64,000 nt of DNA from the NCBI RefSeq assembly GCF_008806955.1, contig NZ_CP031727.1:1240001-1304000 (forward strand), read 5' to 3'. Below the pieces are notes generated by a model, which was not told the DNA's origin, did no database searches, and was given only the letters and a program-made list of their open reading frames with translations. Below are positions 18,356 through 26,310 of the stretch, one piece after another. Each line of letters opens with the position of its first letter. The first letter of the stretch is position 1. This stretch comes from Cellvibrio sp. KY-YJ-3 (GTDB taxonomy: Bacteria; Pseudomonadota; Gammaproteobacteria; Pseudomonadales; Cellvibrionaceae). A program made the translations under genes and the position numbers.

Positions 18356-19260
18356 ATGCGACGGATGCACCTGGGCTTTACTGTCGGTTTCTTCTGCTTC
18401 CTGTTCAGCGGGGGGGGGGGGGCTGTGCTGCGCAGCAAGCCGCTATTGAATCCGCCACTGCCGCCCCGGTCATGGAAGTGCGCTACTTTGATCGCGGCAA
18501 AAAAGACGCGCGTCACGCCTACAAATACCAGCTTATCCATGAAGTACTGGAGGCCACTCGCGCCGAGTATGGCGATTACAAAGTAGTCCCGTTTGATGCT
18601 GAATCCAGCGCCAAGCGTCAGGCACTGCTTATTTCCGAGGGGCGGGTGCTGAATTTGACCTGGGCCTCTCCCGGCACAGTGATTGCCAACGCCGATGTGA
18701 TTGCCATCCCTGTCGATATTCTCAAAGGCCTGCTGGGTTATCGCATCTGCCTCATAAATCCAGCCAATTTTCCGCCCGCTATCCGCAATTTGAGCGATAT
18801 GGTGATAGGGCAGGGGTTGAATTGGTCCGACGTGGATATCTACCGCTTCAACGACATTCCGGTACGCGAGGCGCCCAGTTTTGAAGCCCTGTTCGATATG
18901 CTCGCGGTTAAGCGCTACCAATGTTTATCGCTTGGCGCCGATGAAGTGGTTTTCACCTGGCGGGAGAAAAAAGCCGACTACCCATTTTTGACCCTGGAGC
19001 CGCAGCTGCTGATTTATTACGACCACCCCATTTACTTGCAGGTCAGTAAAAAATCCCCCGAGCTGGCGCGCCGTTTGGAGTTGGGTTTGGCCAAGCTCAT
19101 CCACAATGGCCGTTTTGATGCCCTGTTCGATCAGTATCACGCTGCCGATTTAAAGTTTCTGGCACTGCACCAGCGGCGGTATTTTTGTATGGTCACTCCC
19201 TACCTCCCTCTATCTGGCCAGTGCACTGAAACGCCGGTTCTGCTGCAACACCAACCCTGA
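18356..19260 (+). CDS. Solute-binding-like lipoprotein, frame interrupted at a G13 tract
   Basis: The ATG at 18356 begins a lipoprotein-type signal (MRRMHLGFTVGFFCFLFSG), then a run of 13 G residues (18410-18422) shifts the frame. In another frame the sequence continues CAAQQAAIESATAAPVMEV and then open to 19260. One more G, or two fewer, would join them into L-F-S-G...C-A-A, a proper lipobox. The mature part of about 270 residues looks like a periplasmic solute-binding domain of transporter type: RYFDRGKKDARHAYKYQLI, PSFEALFDMLAVKRYQCLSLGADE, then FDALFDQYHAADLKF. With no permease nearby, a sensory or binding role is possible. The gene is either phase-variable or affected by a base-count error; as written it is not translated past the signal. 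Confidence 0.65.
18410..18422 (+). repeat. Homopolymer G13 tract in a signal peptide
   Basis: Thirteen consecutive G residues, by far the longest homopolymeric G run seen in the window. It sits between signal-peptide and mature-domain codons, the position where slipped-strand mispairing would switch the gene on or off. Confidence 0.9.
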
Positions 19261-19522
19261 CATTCGCATTCTTAACCTCTATTCCAGCTCTTTGTTGAGG
19301 CTTGAGTGGGTTATTTATTGCTCGCCTCTGGCGTGTTAATTCCCCTAAATGGCGCCTGAAAAACTATTCACGCGTTCCGCTTTTGGTTTTTTGGCTTCTC
19401 ACCTTTTGTTTTTAGCGTCTCACTTCTGTCTTTTTGAGTTCCATTTTTAGCCTTGGGAAGAAAATACACAGTCTGTTTTATGGTCAATTTTTCACTTAAG
19501 TCTATGAAAAATATGAAGTTGC

Positions 19523-19532
19523 TGTCGTCTCA
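19523..19532 (-). promoter_or_regulatory. Candidate locus operator, copy 3 (TGAGACGACA)
   Basis: Minus-strand copy about 190 bases before the first TonB receptor start, 49 bases from copy 4. Confidence 0.45.
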
Positions 19533-19581
19533 TTCATTGGTGCTTAAAGTGAAATGAGTCAGGTTTCATATTTTGCCAAGG

Positions 19582-19591
19582 TGGGACGACA
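19582..19591 (+). promoter_or_regulatory. Candidate locus operator, copy 4 (TGGGACGACA)
   Basis: With flanks it reads AGGTG-GGACGA-CACCT, a five-base inverted repeat around the core; about 130 bases before the receptor start. Confidence 0.5.
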
Positions 19592-19721
19592 CCTATGGGG
19601 ACAAGCGGGATTATGAAGTTGCTAGAAAACGAGTTGTGACCCAGCTTTTTGATGCGGTGTTGAGAGGCGCCGTCTGGACAGCACAACCAATCAATACCAA
19701 TAAATAAAGATGGAGTTCTCC

Positions 19722-22637
19722 ATGAGCAAAACACAAACAACGACTCAAGTGACTAGTTTCAAAAAGAAGCTGGTAGCAACGGCAGTTGCGTCGGCAATGA
19801 TGGGCGTAAACGGCTTTGCCATCGCTCAGCAAGATGAAAATGTTGAAGAAGTAGTGGTTACCGGTATTCGTGGATCGCTTGTTCAATCCATGGATGTAAA
19901 GCGCAATAACGCGGGTGTGGTGGATGCGATTTCAGCGGAAGATATCGGCAAAATGCCTGATACCAACCTCGCAGAATCCCTGCAGCGTATCACGGGTGTT
20001 TCTATCGACCGTCAAAATGGCGAAGGCAGCCGTGTGACCGTTCGTGGTTTTGGCCCTGACTACAACGTGGTGACACTCAATGGTCGTCAAATGCCCGCTG
20101 CCAACCTTGAGGCTACCAATGCGTCGGCTTCGCGCTCATACGATTTTGCCAACCTGGCCGCTGAAAGCGTATCAGGTGTCGAGGTTTACAAAACGGGCCG
20201 CGCTAATCAAACCACCGGTGGTGTTGGCTCATTAATCAATATCAAAACCGCCCGCCCACTCGACGCACCCGGTATTAATGCGAGTGTTGGTGTGAAAGGG
20301 GTGATGGATGAGACTAACCGTAACGGTTCGGATCTCACACCGGAAGTTTCGGGTATTTTCAGTAATACCTTCGCTGACGATACCTTTGGTATTGCGTTGT
20401 CTGGTAGCTATCAAGAGCGCGACAGCGGTTTTAACAGCGCTGAAACAAGCAGCGGTTGGTACACCATTAAAGGTACTGCGGGCGACTGGGGCTCATTGCC
20501 TGCTGGCGATGCGTTTGTTAATCGCCCCCAGGAAAATGATGTTTACGCCGTACCGCGTAACATTCTTTACAGCATGAATGACATTCAGCGTAAGCGCACT
20601 AACGCCCAGTTGACCTTCCAGTGGGCTCCAGTGGATACGCTGAAAGCCACATTGGATTACACCTACGCAGAGCAGGAAGTTGAACAGCAACGTCAAGAGC
20701 TGTCAGCCTGGTTTAACGGTGTTCCTACCACGGGTGAATACACTCAAGGTACCAATACCGTTGGTTCAGTCGTCGGCCCAATTATTTATTCAGATGCGAC
20801 AGGCGCTGATATTCAAGTGGGTGTAGCGGCATTTGGCACCAAAAACGAAAATAACTCGGTTGGTTTGAACCTGGAGTGGGATGCTACTGACAACCTTAAA
20901 TTTGTTTTCGATTACCACAATTCAGATGCCGAAGCGGGTGCTTTGGATGACCGTGGTAGTAACAACATCATTGGTGTGCAGCAATTATCACGGGCAGGCG
21001 CAACCGTTGACTACAGCGGATACTTCCCGGTCACCAGCTTCCAGCATTCTGCAGGTGTGACCGATTTGGAAGCATCCCGGTTACTGGATTCGGGTTCCTC
21101 TTTCCGCAATGCAATCATGGAATCTGAAATCGAGCAGACTCAAATCAAAGGTGTTTATGCGTTTGATGACGGTCTCGTGAAGAGTATTGATTTCGGCATT
21201 GCGCTAACCGAAAACAGCAACCGCTCGGCATTCTCAAATGCCCAGCGTGATACCTGGGGTGGTGTATTTACACCGGCAGATTTTGATGACTCACTGTTTA
21301 CCCAAGGTGACTTGCACTCGGAATTTTCTGCCCTCAAGGGTACCAATGCCCAGCGTACCTTTTTTAATGTGGATTTTGATGGATTTAGAGCCCGCATGGG
21401 TGAGCTGGGTGTTGACCTGGCAGCAAGCCCTGAATTCACTACCGATCGTCGCACACTGGAAGAGCAGCAAGCGGCTTATGTACAAACCAATCTGGGTTGG
21501 GAAACTGGCACCATGCCAACCAATTTAGCAGTGGGTGTGCGCTACGAATCAACGGATGTGACTTCCGATGCGCTGGTTCCGGTGTACACCTCTTTGGTGT
21601 GGTCAGGCGCGAACGAATTTAGTGCGGTGGCTGATGGCTCTGGCTTCACTACGCTAAAAGGTGAATACGATAATTGGCTGCCCAATATCGACTTTGATAT
21701 CGAAGTAGTTGAAAACCTGTTGGTGCGCGCATCGGCAAGTAAAACAATTACACGCCCAAGCTACTCTGATATTCAAGGTGGCGTAACCATCAATCAGCTG
21801 GTGCGTTTTAACGGCGGTACAGGTGGTAGTGGCAACCCGGATCTCGATCCCTTTGAATCAACAAACTTTGACCTTTCTGCTGAGTTTTATTATGCAGAAG
21901 GTAGTTACGTGTCTTTTGGTTACTATCAAAAAGACGTGAAAAACTTTATCGGTCAGGACAGCTACACCTCGACCATTTTTGAGCTGGCGCACCCGGCACA
22001 AGGGCCGCGTTACCAGCAAGCGGTAGCGGCATTGGGTACCAGCGATGCAGCAGCCGTACGCGCTTATATGGAAGAGCAATATGGTTCGCCTATCGTGGGT
22101 GATGCCAGTCAAGGTGATCCATCAACTGAGTTCACTATCATCGCTCCATTCAATGCTAAAGAGGCGTCAATCGATGGCTTTGAATTTGCGGTACAGCATT
22201 TGTTTGGTGAGAGTGGCTTTGGCGGCATCGTTAACTTCACCACGGTGAATGGTGATATTGGTTACGACAACTACAATACCAATAAGGGTGAAGGTGTCGA
22301 AAACCAATTTGCACTGTTTGGCTTGAGTGATTCCGCTAACCTGGTGGGCTTCTATGACAAAGATGGTTTCCAGGTGCGTATTGCCTACAACTGGCGCGAT
22401 GATTTCCTCAACTCAACCTTCGATGGCAACGGCGAGCGCAATCCGATTTACACCGAAGCCTATGGCCAAGTGGATATCAATATCAGTTACGAAATTAATG
22501 AAAACTTCTCTATTTTTGCAGAAGGTATCAATGTAACTGAAGAGGATCGTCGTTTGCATGGCCGTCATGAAAATATGGTTATTGCAGCAATTGAGCAAGG
22601 TGCACGCTACAACATTGGTGCACGTTATAAGTTCTAA
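19722..22637 (+). CDS. TonB-dependent receptor, carbohydrate-uptake type (first)
   Basis: Outer-membrane beta-barrel transporter of 971 residues. Signal peptide to about residue 35 (AIAQQ), Ton box EEVVVTG at about 42-48, a plug domain (GKMPDTNLAESLQRITGVSID, GSRVTVRGFGPDYNVVTLNGR), then the barrel ending in the aromatic-terminated ARYNIGARYKF. The GIRGSLVQSMDVKRN stretch is typical of the large receptors linked to saccharide uptake in Cellvibrio and Xanthomonadales. GGAG 6 bases before ATG 19722 fixes the start. Neighbouring glucan-active enzymes suggest beta-glucan oligosaccharides as substrate, which is inference. Followed by a terminator, then the halogenase-family gene. Confidence 0.92.
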   Translation: MSKTQTTTQVTSFKKKLVATAVASAMMGVNGFAIAQQDENVEEVVVTGIRGSLVQSMDVKRNNAGVVDAISAEDIGKMPDTNLAESLQRITGVSIDRQNGEGSRVTVRGFGPDYNVVTLNGRQMPAANLEATNASASRSYDFANLAAESVSGVEVYKTGRANQTTGGVGSLINIKTARPLDAPGINASVGVKGVMDETNRNGSDLTPEVSGIFSNTFADDTFGIALSGSYQERDSGFNSAETSSGWYTIKGTAGDWGSLPAGDAFVNRPQENDVYAVPRNILYSMNDIQRKRTNAQLTFQWAPVDTLKATLDYTYAEQEVEQQRQELSAWFNGVPTTGEYTQGTNTVGSVVGPIIYSDATGADIQVGVAAFGTKNENNSVGLNLEWDATDNLKFVFDYHNSDAEAGALDDRGSNNIIGVQQLSRAGATVDYSGYFPVTSFQHSAGVTDLEASRLLDSGSSFRNAIMESEIEQTQIKGVYAFDDGLVKSIDFGIALTENSNRSAFSNAQRDTWGGVFTPADFDDSLFTQGDLHSEFSALKGTNAQRTFFNVDFDGFRARMGELGVDLAASPEFTTDRRTLEEQQAAYVQTNLGWETGTMPTNLAVGVRYESTDVTSDALVPVYTSLVWSGANEFSAVADGSGFTTLKGEYDNWLPNIDFDIEVVENLLVRASASKTITRPSYSDIQGGVTINQLVRFNGGTGGSGNPDLDPFESTNFDLSAEFYYAEGSYVSFGYYQKDVKNFIGQDSYTSTIFELAHPAQGPRYQQAVAALGTSDAAAVRAYMEEQYGSPIVGDASQGDPSTEFTIIAPFNAKEASIDGFEFAVQHLFGESGFGGIVNFTTVNGDIGYDNYNTNKGEGVENQFALFGLSDSANLVGFYDKDGFQVRIAYNWRDDFLNSTFDGNGERNPIYTEAYGQVDINISYEINENFSIFAEGINVTEEDRRLHGRHENMVIAAIEQGARYNIGARYKF

Positions 22638-22662
22638 TAATCGCTAAGGTGATTTAAGGAGG

Positions 22663-22694
22663 AAACACAGCCGCTTATGCGGCTGTGTTTTTTT
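22663..22694 (+). terminator. Terminator after the first TonB receptor
   Basis: Stem AAACACAGCCGC / GCGGCTGTGTTT with loop TTAT and a long T-run. Read-through or a separate promoter would be needed for the downstream gene. Confidence 0.9.
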
Positions 22695-22761
22695 GTAGTG
22701 CCAATTTATTAAAAACAAATAAAAAATAATTATTTCGACTGCAACAAGAGAGGCTAGCAAT

Positions 22762-24237
22762 ATGACGGCAATAAAAAACCTGGTGATTGTTGGTGGCGGT
22801 ACTGCAGGCTGGATGGCAGCAGCGGCCATTACCAAGCTATACGGGAAGATAGTCAATGTCACTCTGGTAGAGTCAGAGGAAATAGGCACTATAGGTGTTG
22901 GTGAAGCAACCATACCTACCATGGTTTTCTTTCACCAGTTATTGGGAATTAATGAGGCGGAATTTTTAAGTGCTACCCAGGGAACATTCAAGCTGGGTAT
23001 TCGTTTTGAAAATTGGCGCGCACAAGGCAAGCATTATCTGCATGCATTTGGTGTAACCGGAAATGATTGTTGGGCCGCAGGCTTCCAGCATTTTTGGCGG
23101 CGCGGATTAGAATTAGGTATTGCTGGTGAATTTGGTGATTATTGTTTCGAGCGGCAAGCTGCAGAGCAATTAAGGTTTGCCCATATGCCCAATAATGGCC
23201 TCAATTATGCCTTTCATCTGGATGCCTCGCGCTACGCAAAATTTCTGCGCCAATTCAGTGAGGCGCAGGGGGCAACCCGGATAGAGGGAACCATTAAGCA
23301 GGTGACAACAGAGCCTCAAACAGGGTTTATTCAATCGGTCACACTTAATTCCGGAAAAATCATTGAAGGTGATTTTTTCTTTGATTGTAGTGGTATGCGC
23401 GGTTTGCTGATTGAACAAGCCTTGCACACAGGCTATGAAGATTGGTCGCATTGGCTTCCCTGTGATCGCGCGATTGCAGTGCAAACGGAATCTGTGCGTG
23501 AGCCTGTGCCTTATACTCGTTCTATTGCGCACTCTGCTGGCTGGCAATGGCAAATTCCATTGCGCCAACGCGTGGGAAATGGTTTGGTTTATTGCAGTAA
23601 ATATCTGGCAGATGAAGATGCAAAAAAGTTATTGCTGGAAAATGTCGAAGGAAAACTATTGACCGAGCCGCGGCTGATTCAGTTTCGTACCGGGCGCCGC
23701 TTGCAGCAATGGAACAAAAATTGTCTGGCGGTGGGGTTGTCCGGTGGATTCCTTGAGCCACTCGAATCTACCAGCATTCATTTAATCCAACAAAATATTG
23801 TGCGTTTTATGCGTATGTTCCCGGCACAGGGCATAGTGCAGTCGGATATAGATGAATTTAATAAACAAGCAAAATTTGATTTGGAGCATATTCGCGATTT
23901 TATTATTTTGCATTATTGCGTGACTGAACGTGCCGATTCGCCATTCTGGAATCACTGTCGCACCATGTCACTACCGGATTCTTTGGCTCATCGGATTAAG
24001 TTGTTTAAAGAAACGGGGCGTATGTTCCGCGAAGGCAACGAGCTATTTGATGACTCATGGTTACAGGTGATGATAGGGCAGGGGTTGATGCCGAGCTCTC
24101 ACAATCCATTGGTGGATACTATGTCGCGTGATGAGTTGACCGTTTTCCTTTTGAAAATAAAAGACACGATTAGTAAAAAACTAAATGGCCTACCTTTGCA
24201 TGCTGAATACCTAAAAAAATATCCGCTTCCTGATTAG
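22762..24237 (+). CDS. Tryptophan-halogenase-family FAD-dependent protein
   Basis: 491 residues of the PrnA/RebH fold. FAD-binding GGGTAGWMAA at residues 11-20, a conserved Lys (K77 in TQGTFKLGIRFENW) at the place of the catalytic lysine of true halogenases, the family motif WxWxIP as W261-Q-W-Q-I-P, and GGFLEPLESTSIHLIQ near the C-terminus. In known systems reduced flavin and chloride give a lysine chloramine that halogenates an indole. Members next to TonB receptors in carbohydrate loci have no established substrate. No flavin reductase or natural-product genes lie nearby. A DUF6445 gene converges with it, a frequent companion. Confidence 0.9.
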   Translation: MTAIKNLVIVGGGTAGWMAAAAITKLYGKIVNVTLVESEEIGTIGVGEATIPTMVFFHQLLGINEAEFLSATQGTFKLGIRFENWRAQGKHYLHAFGVTGNDCWAAGFQHFWRRGLELGIAGEFGDYCFERQAAEQLRFAHMPNNGLNYAFHLDASRYAKFLRQFSEAQGATRIEGTIKQVTTEPQTGFIQSVTLNSGKIIEGDFFFDCSGMRGLLIEQALHTGYEDWSHWLPCDRAIAVQTESVREPVPYTRSIAHSAGWQWQIPLRQRVGNGLVYCSKYLADEDAKKLLLENVEGKLLTEPRLIQFRTGRRLQQWNKNCLAVGLSGGFLEPLESTSIHLIQQNIVRFMRMFPAQGIVQSDIDEFNKQAKFDLEHIRDFIILHYCVTERADSPFWNHCRTMSLPDSLAHRIKLFKETGRMFREGNELFDDSWLQVMIGQGLMPSSHNPLVDTMSRDELTVFLLKIKDTISKKLNGLPLHAEYLKKYPLPD

Positions 24238-24256
24238 GTGTTAATAATTGCTTTAG

Positions 24257-24967
24257 CTACATAAAGGCCAGAAAAGAATTAAGCGTTAGTCTGCCGGTAT
24301 GGGGGTTGGTATCAATGCTTTTTTGTAGATTGATATAAGGAGAGTGCAGCAGGCAGCTGCGATAAATCACCAGCCGATTAAAGCATGCATTTATTTCACC
24401 TGTTTTGCTGTAGCGCCTGTCGCTGTCCAACTGATAGCGAGGTTCAGGTTCGCCATGTTGTTTCACGTCATCGTCGTAAGTTTGATCGTAAGTTGCACTT
24501 CTTGCTCGGGTAATAGTTTCAAAGTGTGTAAGGTTGTGGCGATAGAAGGAAGTGCCGCCATGTTCTGGTCCACATAGATAGAGCAATATTGCAAATTGAT
24601 ATTCGTAAGATGAGTCACGATGTGGTGCGCGTTGAAACAAATTTAAATCATCTTCTTTATGTGTTATCAGTGAAAATAAACATTTTGTGTGCTCTATGGT
24701 GCATTGCTCAGGCAATTGATAATGTTTTTTTATAATAGGCACAACGGTGCCAAACAACTGGCGAGTGTATTCTGCTGGCGCAAGGGATTTCACCCCAGGG
24801 TATTGAGTATGGTAAGGAATAAAAAGCTGATGTGCCGCCATGTTTACCAGTAGTTTCGGGTTATTTAAAAAGTTATCGATAATAAGAATTTTTTCTTTTT
24901 CAAGGCCAACGTTCTGGATGTTAATACTAATGTTTTTGTTAATGGAAAAGTCATCTACGTTGTTCAT
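24257..24967 (-). CDS. DUF6445-family protein, dioxygenase-like
   Basis: 236 residues, soluble, no signal peptide. It has the layout of a 2-oxoglutarate/Fe(II) dioxygenase: PHRDSSYEYQFAILLYLC with an H-x-D pair, GGTSFYRH in the middle, RLVIYRSCLLHSPYI giving a distal His, and TGRLTLNSFLAF with an Arg that could hold the co-substrate. The family is uncharacterised and is typically encoded beside tryptophan-halogenase-type genes, as here, though in convergent orientation with a 19-base gap. Its substrate is unknown. Confidence 0.75.
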   Translation of the reverse strand: MNNVDDFSINKNISINIQNVGLEKEKILIIDNFLNNPKLLVNMAAHQLFIPYHTQYPGVKSLAPAEYTRQLFGTVVPIIKKHYQLPEQCTIEHTKCLFSLITHKEDDLNLFQRAPHRDSSYEYQFAILLYLCGPEHGGTSFYRHNLTHFETITRARSATYDQTYDDDVKQHGEPEPRYQLDSDRRYSKTGEINACFNRLVIYRSCLLHSPYINLQKSIDTNPHTGRLTLNSFLAFM

Positions 24968-25026
24968 ATGATTGGCTTAAAATTATTAATGTATATGGCA
25001 GCATAGATACCATGTTTTATTAATTT

Positions 25027-25654
25027 TTATCTATGCTCCGTTGGGTTATTAAACGTTAAGAATAATAATTTTAAATATTGGTGCAGTGAGAAATCACTCA
25101 ATGAGTATTGAATCCATTGGCTATTGGTGAGGGCAAAACCGGACAGTTCCGCCGTTTCACTGAATAAATTGCGATAGCTGTTTTCCTGTTGGTCGGCCCA
25201 CTGCGGGTCGCGCACTTCATTGTCAAAATGCTGCGCCAGTGTCTGATTGAGGTTGAAATCAGGGTTTTCCTGCTGGGTTTTCAGCAGCCAATCGCTGAAG
25301 TCGTTGGCTTTGCGCAGGTGTTTTTCCATCTCCAGTTGTTGGCGTTGCTGTTGTAATTCCACCGGTGTGTTATGGGGTGTTGCGGCGGCTTGTGTTGCTT
25401 TTTTTGGAGAGTGCTGCCCAGCCAATAATTTTTTCAGGCGATTATTTTCTTGCTGTAGTTGTTCAATGGTTTTTGTCAGTGCGGCGTTGGTTCGCTGTGC
25501 GGCATAGTCAACTTGACTGCCTTGCGGCGAAATATTGTCCACATTAGTGGGGGGGTACCGTTGTGGTTGTTGGGGATGTAAGGGAATAGCCGGCGAATGC
25601 ACCACCGAGTGCGGCAATAACGGTGGTTCCCACCAGTGTTTTTAGTTGCACCAT
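25027..25654 (-). CDS. Membrane-anchored coiled-coil protein, frame interrupted at a C7 run
   Basis: The ATG at 25654, with AAGGAG upstream, starts MVQLKTLVGTTVIAALGGAF, a signal anchor, and reads to a Pro/Thr stretch. There a run of seven C on the coding strand (25549-25555) shifts the frame into a stop. With six C the reading joins TNVDNISPQGSQVDYAAQR and continues to 25027. The joined protein of about 208 residues has a coiled coil (TKTIEQLQQENNRLKKLLAG and PVELQQQRQQLEMEKHLRK) and a C-terminal helical part (NDFSDWLLKTQQENPDFN). No known family was recognised. It is either a pseudogene or an effect of a base-count error. Confidence 0.55.
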
Positions 25655-25752
25655 TGCGTGACTCCTTGTGTGGCTCCCTGGAATTGGTTGCTCTGGGCAG
25701 GTAGCGGCGACGCTGCCAGAACGCCGCAACCTTAACAAAAGTTTTTTTGATT

Positions 25753-25762
25753 TGTTGTCCCA
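25753..25762 (-). promoter_or_regulatory. Candidate locus operator, copy 5 (TGGGACAACA)
   Basis: Minus-strand copy about 100 bases before the coiled-coil gene. The extended match CCAAAGTGGGAC resembles copies 4 and 6; one core base differs. Confidence 0.4.
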
Positions 25763-25982
25763 CTTTGGCGGCGACCTGAACATGGGATGAGCAGTGATGG
25801 GAATCTGGCTATTGATTCACATCCTGGTCGTGGGGTGGATTGGTTTGAGTTGCGGTGCTTTACCGAAAGTGAGACGTTTTATTGTTCGAGTAATATTGTT
25901 TTGCCGTGTTTTACACGAACGAACTTCCCTCTTTTATTCATCCGCAGGTGCTACCCGCCCCATGTTCGGCATACCGCGAAAG

Positions 25983-25992
25983 TGGGACGACA
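25983..25992 (+). promoter_or_regulatory. Candidate locus operator, copy 6 (TGGGACGACA)
   Basis: Reads AGTG-GGACGA-CACT with flanks, an inverted repeat like copy 4 but with an A-T pair replacing a G-C pair. Lies about 320 bases before the GH3 gene. Confidence 0.45.
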
Positions 25993-26186
25993 CTCTTTTT
26001 ATTTCCTGTCACTCTGAATTGGTAAACACAAACGATGTGCCCGTGGTTGAGCCGCGTGCGTGTTTTTGCTGATGTGATTTTTTCATTAGCTGTTGAACCC
26101 CTGGGTGATGTCAGGTCCCCTTGGGTGTTAGCAAGAGTGGTGAGTATGCACTGTCATCCTTCTACTATTGTTAGCTCTCCTTGCTT

Positions 26187-26229
26187 AGCCCCCGCGTTCT
26201 CCAGTCTTGCAGAAAGCGGGGGCTTTTTT
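26187..26229 (+). terminator. Orphan intrinsic terminator upstream of GH3
   Basis: Nine-pair stem AGCCCCCGC / GCGGGGGCT with a 20-base loop and six T residues. No coding gene on the plus strand ends just before it, so it may end a small RNA or act as an attenuator in the GH3 leader. Confidence 0.75.
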
Positions 26230-26310
26230 CTTGGTGGCGAGCATTTTATCAATCAACCCATGGCAGCAATGTACATAGACAAGAACAGTGATTTTTCAAT
26301 GAGGTAGGTT

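Larger units (their letters stand above)
19261..19721 (+). other. Intergenic region upstream of the first TonB receptor
   Basis: About 460 bases without a supported gene. It holds two copies of the shared motif (19523-19532 minus, 19582-19591 plus) and a partial one (TGAGACGCTA, 19413-19422 minus). The clustering of sites marks it as the likely control region of the receptor gene. Confidence 0.5.
25655..26310 (+). other. Control region between the coiled-coil gene and GH3
   Basis: About 655 bases without a supported protein gene. It holds motif copies at 25753 and 25983 and a strong intrinsic terminator at 26187-26229 that does not follow any recognised gene. A short non-coding transcript or a leader with attenuation before GH3 is possible. 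Confidence 0.5.

Noticed and set aside
22762-24967. Reading the halogenase region as a natural-product gene cluster
   Set aside because: No NRPS, PKS, prenyltransferase, flavin reductase or exporter lies nearby; the neighbours are sugar-uptake and glucan genes.
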